From assembly GCA_028751875.1 (NCBI GenBank), contig CM054154.1:57921455-57985454 (forward strand): a stretch of DNA of 64,000 nucleotides, written 5' to 3'. The stretch's first letter is position 1, and each line of letters starts with the position of its first letter. The notes below the pieces were generated by a model that saw only the letters and a program-made list of their open reading frames with translations, ran no database searches and was not told the DNA's origin. Both the position numbers and the translations under genes were made by a program. This stretch comes from Rapana venosa (Eukaryota; Mollusca; Gastropoda; Neogastropoda; Muricidae). Shown one piece after another: positions 38,501 to 49,155 of the stretch.

Positions 38501-41500
38501 AGATGTTGGTGATGGTGCTTCATATGTAGATGTTGGTGATGGTGATTAATATGTAGATGTTGATGATGGTGATTAATTTGAAGATGTTGGTGATGGTGAT
38601 TAATATGTAGATGATGGTGATTAATATGTAGATGATCCTGATGAAGATAATGATTAATATGTAGATGATGGTGATGAATGTGTAGATGTTCCTGATGAAG
38701 ATGGTGATTAATATGTAGATGTTGGTGATGGTGATTAATATGTAGATGTTGATGATGGTGATTAATTTGAAGATGTTGGTGATGGTGATTAATATGTAGA
38801 TGATGGTGATTAATATGTAGATGATCCTGATGAAGATAATGATTAATATGTAGATGATGGTGATGAATGTGTAGATGTTCCTGATGAAGATGGTGATTAA
38901 TATGTAGATGTTGGTGATGGTTATTAATATGTAGATGTTGGTGATGGGGATTAATATGTAGATGGTGGTGATGGTTATTACTATGTAGATGTTGGTGATA
39001 GTGTTTATTATGTAGATGTTGGTGATGGTGATTAATATGTAGATGTTGGTGATGGTGATTAATTTGAAGATGTTGGTGATGGTGATTAATATGTAGATTT
39101 TTGCTTATGGTGATTAATATGTAGATGTTGGTGATGAAGGTGGTGATGATAATGTAGATGCTTGTGATGAATACGTAGATGTTAGTGATGGTGATGAATG
39201 TGTAGATTTCCCTGATAAAGATGGTGTTTAATATGTACATTATGGTAATGAATGTGTAGATATTAGTGATGGTGAGGAATGGGTAGATGTTCCTGATGAA
39301 GATAGTGATTAATATGTAGATGATGGTGATCAATGTGTAGATGTTTCTGATGAAGATGGTGATTAATATGTATATGATGGTGATGAATGTGTAGATGTTT
39401 CTGATGAAGATAGTGATTAATATGTAGATGATGGTGATGAATGTGTAGATGTTCCTGATGAAGATGGTGATTAATATGTACATTACGGTAATGAATGTGT
39501 AGATATTAGTGATGGTGATGAATGGGTAGATGTTCCTGATGAAGATAGTGATTAATATGTAGATGATGGTGATTAATATGTAGATGATCCTGATGAAGAT
39601 AGTGATTAATATGTAGATGATGGTGATGAATGTGTAGTTGTTTCTGATGAAGATAGTGATTAATATATAGATGATGGTGATGAATGTGTAGATGTTCCTG
39701 ATGAAGATAGTGATTAATATGTAGATGATGGTGATGAATGTGTAGATGTTCCTGATGAAGATAGTGATTAATATGTACATTACGGTAATGAATGTGTAGA
39801 TATTAGTGATGGTGATGAATGGGTAGATGTTCCTGATGAAGATAGTGATTAATATGTAGATGATGGTGATTAATATGTAGATGATCCTGATAAAGATAGT
39901 GATTAATATGTAGATGATGGTGATGAATGTGTAGTTGTTTCTGATGAAGATAGTGATTAATATATAGATGATGGTGATGAATGTGTAGATGTTCCTGATG
40001 AAGATGGTGATTAATATGTAGATGATGGTGATGAATGTGTAGATGTTTCTGATGAAGATAGTGATTAATATGTAGATGATGGTGATGAATGTGTAGTTGT
40101 TTCTGATGAAGATAGTGATTAATATATAGATGATGGTGATGAATGTGTAGAGGTTCCTGATGAAGATGGTGATTAATATGTAGATGATGGTGATGAATGT
40201 GTAGATGTTTCTGATGAAGATAGTGATTAATATGTAGATGATGGTGATGAATGTGTAAATGTTCCTGATGAAGATAGTGATTAATATGTACATTACGGTA
40301 ATGAATGTGTAGATATTAGTGAAGGTGATGAATGGGTAGATGTTCCTGATGAAGATAGTGATTAATATGTACATTATGGTGATGAATGTGTAGATGTTCC
40401 TGATGAAGATAGTGATTAATATGTAGATGATGGTGATGAATGTGTAGATGTTCCTGATGAAGATAGTGATTAATATGTAGATGATGGTGATGAATGTGTA
40501 GATGTTCATGATGAAGATAGTGATTAATATGTAACATTACGGTAATGAATGTGTAGATATTAGTGATGGTTGATGAATGGGTAGATGTTCCTGATGAAGA
40601 TAGTGACTAATATGTAGATGATGGTGATGAATGTGTAGATGTTTCTGATGAAGATGGTGATTAATATGTAGATGATGGTGATGAATGTGTAGATGTTTCT
40701 GATGAAGATAGTGATTAATATGTAGATGATGGTGATGAATGTGTAGATGTTCCTGATGAAGATAGTGATTAATATGTACATCACGGTAATGAATGTGTAG
40801 ATATTAGTGATGGTGATGAATGGGTAGATGTTCCTGATGAAGATAGTGATTAATATGTACATTATGGTAATGAATGTGTAGATATTAGTGATGGTGATGA
40901 ATGGGTAGATGTTCCTGATGAAGATAGTGATTAATATGTAGATGATGGTGATGAATGTGTAGATGTTCCTGATGAAGATAGTGATTAATATGTAGATGAT
41001 GGTGATGAATGTGTAGATGTTCATGATGAAGATAGTGATTAATATGTACATTACGGTAATGAATGTGTAGATATTAGTGATGGTGATGAATGGGTAGATG
41101 TTCCTGATGAAGATAGTGACTAATATGTAGATGATGGTGATGAATGTGTAGATGTTTCTGATGAAGATGGTGATTAATATGTAGATGATGGTGATGAATG
41201 TGTAGATGTTCCTGATAAAGATAGTGATTAATATGTAGATGATGGTGATGAATGTGTAGATGTTCCTGATGAAGATAGTGATTAATATGTAGATGATGGT
41301 GATGAATGTGTAGATGTTCATGATGAAGATAGTGATTAATATTTACATTACGGTAATGAATGTGTAGATATTAGTGATGGTGATGAATGGGTAGATGTTC
41401 CTGATGAAGATAGTGATTAATATGTACATTATGGTAATGAATGTGTAGATATTAGTGATGGTGATGAATGGGTAGATGTCCTGATGAAGATAGTGATTAA

Positions 41501-41990
41501 TATGTAGATGATGGTGATGAATGTGTAGATGTTCCTGATGAAGATGGTGATTAATATGTAGATGATGGTGATGAATGTGTAGATGTTCCTGATGAGGATG
41601 GTGATTAATATGTAGATGATGACGATGAATGTGTAGATGTGGTGAGGCTGATGACTAAGTAGATATTGGTGATGAAGATGGTGATAATTTTGCAAAAGTT
41701 GGTGATGGTGATTAATATGTAGATATTGGTGAGCAATGTGTAGATGTTCCTGATGAAGATGGTAATTAATATGTAGATGTTGGTGATGGGGATTAATATG
41801 TAGATGTTGGTGATTAAGAGAGGGATAAATATGTAGATGTTGGTGATGAAGATGGTGATGATAATGTAGATGTTGGTGATGGTGGATTATGTGATGTGTG
41901 TAAAGAGGTGAAAATTTTGTAGATTTTGGTGAGTGATCAATATGTAGAGTTGATGGGGTTGGATTTGTAGATGTTGGTGATCAAATAATT
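35528..41990 (+). repeat. GAT-rich minisatellite array with 27/54-bp units, copy A
   Basis: The basic unit is 27 bp. Two types alternate as a 54-bp dimer: one half reads GATGATGGTGATGAATGTGT plus AGATGTT, the other CCTGATGAAGATAGTGATTA plus ATATGTA. Longer periods are present: the rare unit CATTACGGTAATG occurs at 39481, 39778, 40291, 40535, 41049 and 41346, with spacings 297, 513, 244, 514 and 297, all multiples of 27 within one base. Because 27 is a multiple of three, the minus strand stays open for 768 codons (38203-40509) with an 18-residue repeat containing IYTFITIIYILITIFIRN. This is a by-product of the unit and not a gene. The last 300 bp become irregular up to the gap. Confidence 0.95.
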
Positions 41991-42008
41991 GACAAGGTTT
42001 GTGCTTTT

Positions 42009-42508
42009 NNNNNNNNNNNNNNNNNNNNNNNNNNNNNNNNNNNNNNNNNNNNNNNNNNNNNNNNNNNNNNNNNNNNNNNNNNNNNNNNNNNNNNNNNNNN
42101 NNNNNNNNNNNNNNNNNNNNNNNNNNNNNNNNNNNNNNNNNNNNNNNNNNNNNNNNNNNNNNNNNNNNNNNNNNNNNNNNNNNNNNNNNNNNNNNNNNNN
42201 NNNNNNNNNNNNNNNNNNNNNNNNNNNNNNNNNNNNNNNNNNNNNNNNNNNNNNNNNNNNNNNNNNNNNNNNNNNNNNNNNNNNNNNNNNNNNNNNNNNN
42301 NNNNNNNNNNNNNNNNNNNNNNNNNNNNNNNNNNNNNNNNNNNNNNNNNNNNNNNNNNNNNNNNNNNNNNNNNNNNNNNNNNNNNNNNNNNNNNNNNNNN
42401 NNNNNNNNNNNNNNNNNNNNNNNNNNNNNNNNNNNNNNNNNNNNNNNNNNNNNNNNNNNNNNNNNNNNNNNNNNNNNNNNNNNNNNNNNNNNNNNNNNNN
42501 NNNNNNNN
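42009..42508. other. assembly gap, exactly 500 N
   Basis: A run of exactly 500 N marks a scaffold join of arbitrary size. Open frames that cross it are meaningless. Confidence 1.
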
Positions 42509-43048
42509 GTCCATCTATAAACTGTGTGTGTGTCCATCCAATAAACTGTGTGTGTGTCCATCTAATAAACTGTGTGTGTGTCCATCCAATAAACTGTGTG
42601 TGTGTCCATCTAATAAACTGTGTGTGTGTCCATCCAATAAACTGTGTGTGTGTCCATCTAATAAACTGTGTGTGTCTATCCAATAAACTGTGTGTGTCCA
42701 TCCAATAAACTGTGTGTGTGTCCATCTAATAAACTGTGTGTGTGTCTATCCAATAAACTGTGTGTGTCCATCTAATAAACTGTGTGTGTCTATCCAATAA
42801 ACTGTGTGTGTCCATCCAATAAACTGTGTGTGTGTCTATCCAATAAACTTTGTGTGTCTATCCAATAAACCCTTGTGTGTCTATCCAATAAACCCTTGTG
42901 TGTCTATCCAATAAACCCTTGTGTGTCTATCCAATAAACTGTGTGTGTGTCTATCCAATAAACTGTGTGTGTCCATCCAATAAACTGTGTGTCCATCCAA
43001 TAAACTGTGTGTCCATCCAATAAAGATTGTGTGTTATCCAATAAACTC
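42509..43048 (+). repeat. AATAAA/TG minisatellite, end segment, copy B
   Basis: The same unit as at 11187-23846. The run of variants (CCATCTA, CTATCC, three ACCCTTGTGTG units, then AAGATTGTGTG) repeats the order seen at the end of the copy A array. Confidence 0.95.
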
Positions 43049-43578
43049 TATACGATACCAGTACACTTAAAAACAGACATCAATAAAGACTACGTGATAA
43101 TTTAGAATTGTGTGTATAGTGAATTCTGACGCAAATAATTATCAGTATACCTCTATCAACGTCAAAATGATGAGTTTTCTGATAGTAAACAAACACAATG
43201 CATCCTTTGCAAAAACGATATGACCCTTTGATATAATGAACACGATAAAAGATTTGTTTTTATTCCTTTAGTATACTCTGAATGTTCCTTCTTGATCCAA
43301 CAAACAATCATCATGACCTTCTTTCGTTTATGAACGGAATGTCTAGCTGGCTTACAAGACTCTGTAGAATTAAAAGAAATAAACCCAAAAAGTATATTAA
43401 ACTGTAAATTTCCAACAAGCTCCCATACACTATCTGGTATTAAACATCATAATGTAACAAAACAATGTGTTGTCATTTATCTTTGACACCATTCCTTTGA
43501 CATTAGAGGCAATGATTATGACAATGACAAAGGTTTATTGTGATAAGCAAGATGTCCATTCACAAGGGGACCGTAGGA
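43049..43578. other. unique spacer of the duplicated block, copy B
   Basis: AT-rich sequence matching 23847-24364. No gene is recognised. Confidence 0.6.
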
Positions 43579-43597
43579 GGGGGGGGGGGGGGGGGGG
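43579..43597 (+). repeat. 19-nt poly-G run, copy B
   Basis: It matches the 24-nt run in copy A. Confidence 0.85.
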
Positions 43598-43714
43598 CGC
43601 TTAAACATATAATATCATATACTGAGAACTTCATTAATTTCAGCCCAAACAGTCATCATGGCATGGGATTCCATAACATGGTTACAGGAGAAATTCAGAT
43701 CCTTTTATGACATT

Positions 43715-43725
43715 AGAGAGAAAAT

Positions 43726-43819
<94 letters not shown>

Positions 43820-43820
43820 T
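43715..43820 (+). repeat. (GA)n microsatellite, copy B
   Basis: A long, nearly pure GA tract of about 100 bp. The translated Arg-Glu repeat is not a gene. Confidence 0.95.
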
Positions 43821-43929
43821 CAATGAATTTCAAAGTTAAGTCACCGACCTGTACACACATGCACACAACATACACACGCCTCTATCCTATAAGAACTTGC
43901 TTCAAACAGACAGAGGGAGGGAGGGAGAG

Positions 43930-43944
43930 ACAGACAGACAGACA

Positions 43945-44026
<82 letters not shown>
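43930..44026 (+). repeat. (CA)n microsatellite, copy B
   Basis: GACAGACA leads into about 80 bp of CA with one ACC interruption. Confidence 0.95.
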
Positions 44027-44094
44027 TACAAGAGGGTTACCACTTATTAAAACAAACATCATGAAGAAAGGTTACAGAAAAGTATCACCTAAAA

Positions 44095-44460
44095 GATAGA
44101 TTTTTAAATAGATCTGTAATCAATACCGACAATGTAGGAGTCGTGAACCATTCTAAGACCGGCACAAATATTTTCACAGCAAGAAGAGTAAACAGCTTGA
44201 TTTATAGAATAAAACTTAATGCATTCATTACCAAATTCAGCAGAAACGATAAATGTCTGTGTGGTGAGAATATCACTAATACTCATATAATATTTGAATG
44301 CAGGCGAACAAAAGCTTTTTTTACCCCAGTTTTCTGAAAACTCCCTCAGTTGCATATTCAATAACATGAATTTGGTATTTAACATTGCGAAAGGTCTCTG
44401 GCACAGTCCTATAGGACATTTGTTATAACCTCATTAAGTTTAAAGATTGGTTTTGCTTGT
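44095..44460 (+). mobile_element. I-like LINE, 3' fragment, copy B
   Basis: An open segment (44143-44337) encodes VNSLIYRIKLNAFITKF and then NDKCLCGENITNTHIIFEC, a Cys/His motif of the CxC-x8-H-x4-C kind found at the end of I-group LINE polyproteins. The same motif with similar surroundings closes the minus-strand LINE at 61.4 kb (VSLICRFKPNAF, CICGENLTNDH). Only the last ~65 codons and the 3' untranslated part remain, so this is a strongly 5' truncated insertion. Confidence 0.7.
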
Positions 44461-44975
<515 letters not shown>

Positions 44976-45237
44976 GTGTGTGTTAACAATTTACAAGTAG
45001 TTCTCTGTAGTTTGATTTTGTTTCTTGTTCAGCTTTAGAGGAGATGCATTTATTTTTTTGGTATGTATTTTCCATGTCTGTTTATGTTCATTGTGATATG
45101 AGCAATTTGCTTAAGTCAATAAACTTTTCGAGTGTGCCTGTCTGTCTGTCTCTGGTTGTCAGTTCGTCTGTCTGTCTGTCTCTCTTTCTGTTGATAATTG
45201 TTTTCTTTGCAGCAGCTTCTGCCGCATATGTTGTTGT
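44976..45237. other. spacer between microsatellites, copy B
   Basis: It contains CTGTCTGTCTGTCT runs near 45135-45190 and GTTGTTGTTGTT at the right edge. No gene is recognised. Confidence 0.5.
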
Positions 45238-46170
45238 TGTTGTTGATGATGATGATTATGATGATTATGCAGATGCTGATGATTATTGTGATGATAATGA
45301 CTATGTAGATGTTGATGATGATTATGTTGATGTTGATGATGTTGATGATAAATATATTTATGTTGATGATTATTACGTAGTTGATGATGATGATTCTGTT
45401 GATTGTGATTATGTTGATGTTGATGATGACGATGGTTATGTTGATGTTCATGATTATACAGTTGTTGATGGTGATAATAATGTTCATGATGACGATGATT
45501 ATGTTGATTACTGTACAGATGTTGATGATTATGTTGATGTTGATTACGTAGATGTTGATGATGTTGATGGCTATGTAGATGCTGATGTGGTGATTTTGTA
45601 GATGTAGATGATGGTAATGATTATGTAGATGATTATGTAGATGCTGATGATGGTGATGATAATGTAGATATTGATTGTGATTATGTGCATGGTGTAATGA
45701 TTATGCAGATGTCGATGATGTGCTGATTATGCATATGCTGATGATGAAGATGATTATGCAGAAGTTGATGGTAATGATGTAGACGTTGAAGATGGTGATG
45801 ATTATGTAGATGTCGATGATGATAACGTAGATTGATGATGATTATGTAGATGTTGATCATGATGATTATGCAGATGTTGATATGGTTATAAATAAGTAAA
45901 TACTGATGATAATGGTGATAATCATTGTGTAAATGTTGATGATTATGTAGATTTTGATGATGATTGTGTAGAGTCGTTGATGATAATGATGATTATGTAG
46001 AAGTTGATTTTGTAGTAGTTGATCATGATGACGACTATGTAGATGTTGTTGACGACAATGATTATGTAGATGTTGATGATGATACTGCAGATGTTGATGA
46101 TGAAGATCTTCATGTAGAAGTTGATGACAATTATATTAGATGTTGAAAATGGTGATGATTATGTGGATAT
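45238..46170 (+). repeat. irregular GAT-rich minisatellite, copy B
   Basis: Units vary around GATGATTATGTAGATGTT (18 bp) with GATGATGAT runs. It is the same sequence family as the 27-bp array but less ordered. In one frame it encodes Asp/Val/Tyr-rich sequence (DDDDYDDYADADD). There are no regular spacings and no start or homologue suggesting a real protein. Confidence 0.85.
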
Positions 46171-46208
46171 TAATGATGATAATAATAATAATATAATTAT
46201 AATAATAC
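46171..46208. repeat. (AAT)n tail of a minus-strand L2-like fragment
   Basis: AATAATAAT units lie between the GAT repeat and the L2-like 3' end. Confidence 0.8.
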
Positions 46209-46595
46209 ATGGAATTAATATAGTGCTATATCTTGCAAAAAACAAAATAAAGTGTTTTCATTCATCATACTCATTCACATGCAGCCAGTTACAATTAATA
46301 GGGTGGTGTTTTCTTTTACAAATTCAAATGATACACACTCGCTCAGCGCACGCACACACGTACACGCACACTCACGCACACACATAAAGGTTGTACACTC
46401 GGGCAGGGTGATGGGGTTTGGGCTGTTGAGGGCAGGGACAAAAATGAAGTGGAACAAGAGGGGAAAATCTTAGGTTTTAGATAAATGTCTTGAGGCCGGA
46501 TTTAAAAGCGTCATGTGAAGGCTTTAGGCGAAGGGAGAGAGAGGGAGGTCATTCCAGATCGATGGACCAGAAACAGTGAAAGAGCGACGGCCAAC
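46209..46595 (-). mobile_element. L2-like 3' fragment abutting the POLR3C copy, copy B
   Basis: On the minus strand it matches the 3' end of the element at 48796-52836: GCAAGATATAGCACTATATT near its tail, a CA/CG-rich part, then the last codons of the ORF around GGTCCATCGATCTGGAATGA. It stops exactly at the GCGACGGCCAAC point, after which the other L2-like copy continues with AGTGGTTTG while this locus changes to POLR3C. Confidence 0.8.
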
Positions 46596-48228
46596 GTTAT
46601 AGCTACTATAGCGGACTGTTTGATGACGCATAGAGCATTAACATTGAAAGAGCTGGAATACAAAACAAAGCTGAATCAGGCAAAGATCACAAAGGGTCTG
46701 CTGGGTCTGATTCAACATGGCATGGTGGAGATTTATCAGAACAGGCAAAGAATGGTGGAGTACAGAATTGTCCAGGACAGGGTGAAGTACCACATCTACT
46801 TTGAAAAAGAGGTGCACTGTGCAGGCATTCTATATGGCGATGCTGCAGAAATGATTGTGGAAGAACTTCAGCAGGAGGGCCGTCTGCCTGTGCACACACT
46901 TGTTGACACCGCCACCAACAAACTGAACGAAGCCATCAAAGCTCAGGGAAGCGATCTCAAAGAAGTGCAGCCCAGCTACGTCCAGGAGAAGGTTGAGCGC
47001 ATGGTGGCCACTCATTTCATCAAGCGCTGCTGTGTCCCGGTGAAGGACAAGAGAGGCAAGGTGGTTTCCCAGGTGCCGCCCCCTGAACACCTCCTGTTTG
47101 CAGTGCCCCCCAGACCTGCTGCAGGTTATGCAGTAAAAGTGAAACAAGAAGTCATGGAAGGACAGCCTGCAGAGAAAAGGCCCACCTCCGTAAATGGTTC
47201 ACAGCAAGGCAGTGGTGATGACACCCCTACAATCTATTGGAAAGTGAACCACCAGAGGTTCCTGCATCATTTCCGTGACCAGATGCTGGTGTCTGCTGTG
47301 GCCAATGCTAGGGACAGCGATAAAGCGGCAGGAATCATGCGCTGCATTTTACGGCTGTATGAGAAGACGACAGATCCAGGCACTCACACCACTATGCCTG
47401 TGTCTTTAAATGAGCTGTATCCTCAGCTGCCCAAAGACAAGGCAATGTCCAAAATGTGTGTGGAACAGTGGCTGAAGCTCATGACAGAATGTATGCCAGA
47501 GTTTATTTCCAGAGAGGCCGACAGTGGAGGAGGCCTGTATGTTGTCAACACGCTGAAAGCCATGAGGTCTCTGAGTATCGCTCATATGGAATCCGTCGTG
47601 GAAGAGAAACTGGGATCCTTTCCGAAGCGGATCTTTCGACTTCTCTTGATGAAGGGGAATTTGGCACCGGATATGATTGAAAAGCTGTCACTGGTATCTC
47701 CCAAGCAGTGCAAGACCTTGCTGTCCACCATGATGGCACAAAGCTTCATCGAGACAACAATGTTGTCCAGTACTGTAGATTATGTGATGACACACACCCA
47801 CACCCTCTTTAATGTGGATGTCAACTTCCTGGCTCGCACGTTACTGGATGTTGCTTACAAGACCCTGACAAACATAAAACTGAGTCGCCAGCAAATACTG
47901 TCGGATGCCGTGCGCCTGCTGGAGAAACAGGAGCGCATTTGAGGCGATCATCCTTTCCCTGGGCTTGCCGGCCAGCCTGGCCACAGGGGATAAAGGGGTC
48001 AGGGAGGGACTGGAGCTGGATGAGGAGAAGAAAGAGCAGTTGGACACCGTCCAGGATACTATGACTCCCGCTGAACGACAAGGGCTGGAGAAAATCGAGG
48101 CCCGCACCAGACATTTCGAGATGAAAGAACAAGATGTGGTGAACACCTCCGTTTTTGTTCTGGAGAGCTACTTACCCTTGACCTTAAACCCTCCAAGGCC
48201 CAAACCCGCCAGAAAGCTGTTGAACTGA
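46515..48228 (+). pseudogene. POLR3C: intronless POLR3C (RNA polymerase III subunit RPC3) retrocopy, chimeric start, one frameshift
   Basis: RPC3 (RPC62, yeast Rpc82) is a winged-helix subunit of the Pol III initiation subcomplex. The frame is open for 475 codons. Residues 1-27 come from antisense L2 sequence. POLR3C similarity starts at V28 (46596), about 17 residues inside the normal N terminus. Winged-helix segments are seen around residues 40-75 and at MIVEELQQEGRLPVHTLV (113-130). The RPC3 core follows, with IYWKVNHQRFLHHFRDQ (240-256), DSGGGLYVVNTLKAM (336-350) and RIFRLLLMKGNLAPDMIEKL (372-391). An extra T in TTT (47938-47940) makes a stop at 47940-47942. The correct continuation runs in the next frame for 95 codons, from EAIILSLG, through TPAERQGLEKIEAR, to VFVLESYLP, ending at 48226-48228. 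Total length then fits the family (about 530-550 residues). The animal gene normally has many introns, so this is a processed copy. Without the frameshift it would be a near-intact retrogene. Confidence 0.9.
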
Positions 48229-48715
48229 TCGTCACGGTGTTGGCTAAGAACTGCTTCCACAGCCACTGGGGTGTTTCATTCCCATTTGTACACACTGCAA
48301 TGATGTCTTTCACTCATTCATTCATTCTAGTTCAGTGACTTCAGGTTTCTTACAAATTGCTTTATGGGATTGCTGTGTTCATTTTTCTTGAAGTGTTGTT
48401 TGGGTTACTCCAGGCTTGTAAGTGCTGAATGTGTTTTGTGTTGGCTTGTATGCAAACTGTGAAAGTGTGAGCATTTTTGACATATCCAAGTGTGTACAGG
48501 AGAGAATATGAAAGTTCTGTCTCCAATGTGGTGGTACTGATGAAATTTTATTTCATAGATTTTCATATTTCATAGATTTGGTCTGCAGCGTACCATGTTT
48601 GCAATATCTGTTTGTTTAAACTATTGATGATTTGTCATTGGTTGCAAGACTGTAAGATTAGGTTGAATGCATGCGCTTTGATTTGTCTTTGCAAGATATA
48701 GCGCTATATAAGTTA
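48229..48715 (+). other. 3' untranslated part of the POLR3C copy ending in an L2-type tail, copy B
   Basis: Non-coding sequence follows the POLR3C stop. From about 48673 it reads GCGCTTTGATTTGTCTTTGC and AAGATATAGCGCTATATAAG, then AATAAT repeats. This terminal motif matches the 3' ends of the plus-strand L2 fragment at 3.8 kb and, reverse complemented, of the element at 48.8 kb. No poly(A) tail is seen. Confidence 0.65.
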
Positions 48716-48795
48716 ATAATAATAATAAATAATAATATAATAATAATAAATAAAAATAATAATAATAAATATAATAATAATATAATAATATAAAA
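48716..48795. repeat. (AAT)n microsatellite between two opposed L2-type tails, copy B
   Basis: AATAAT/AATAT units join the plus-strand tail of the POLR3C copy to the minus-strand tail of the L2-like element. Confidence 0.85.
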
Positions 48796-48936
48796 TAATT
48801 GGAATTTATAGCGCTGAATCTTGTAAAAAACAAACAAATCGAAGCGCTTGCACTCAATTATTTACAGGCATGCAACTCTCCTTAAACATAATGAGCAACA
48901 GATTTTAAATCCATGCGCGCTCACTACGCACGCACA

Positions 48937-48940
48937 CGCA

Positions 48941-49027
<87 letters not shown>

Positions 49028-49034
49028 GCGCGCG
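48937..49034 (+). repeat. (CA)n-(CG)n alternating tract, copy B
   Basis: About 98 bp of uninterrupted purine-pyrimidine alternation: CACGCACGCGCACACA, a long CA run, then CGCGCG. It lies in the 3' untranslated region of the L2-like element. Confidence 0.95.
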
Positions 49035-49155
49035 GGGTACAACACTTAGAAGGTGAAAGATGCTGTTGGAAATTAGGGACAGATATGAGGGGAAAAGTCT
49101 GGGTAGGAAATAAGTGTGTTTTGAGGCAGGATTTGAAGGAATCAAGTGAAGGCTT

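Larger units (their letters stand above)
23300..42008 (+). repeat. large duplicated block, copy A (left of gap)
   Basis: This ~18.7 kb matches 42509 to ~61000 in the same order and orientation: minisatellite end, spacer, poly-G, GA and CA microsatellites, I-like LINE fragment, TG/GA tract, irregular GAT repeat, L2 fragment, POLR3C copy, L2-like element, GAT array with a 640-bp insertion. The order of variant satellite units next to the boundary is the same in both. Copy A is degraded by indels from 23.3 to about 33 kb and clean from about 33.5 to 42 kb, the opposite of copy B. It ends at a gap of exactly 500 N. Confidence 0.9.

Noticed and set aside
38203..40509. 768-codon minus-strand frame and its shorter neighbours (35886-36530, 40560-41321)
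   Set aside because: Pure consequence of the 27-bp GAT-rich unit, whose minus strand lacks stops; no non-repeat coding sequence is attached.
41887..42725. Open frames of 170-260 codons across the gap
   Set aside because: They consist mainly of N and join unrelated sequence on either side.
43658..44050. Frame with Arg-Glu repeat and Thr-His repeat
   Set aside because: Translation of GA and CA microsatellites.
45044..45601. 185-codon frame with a hydrophobic start and Asp-rich end
   Set aside because: The acidic part is the irregular GAT minisatellite and the first part contains CTGT microsatellite; the corresponding frame in the other copy is not maintained.
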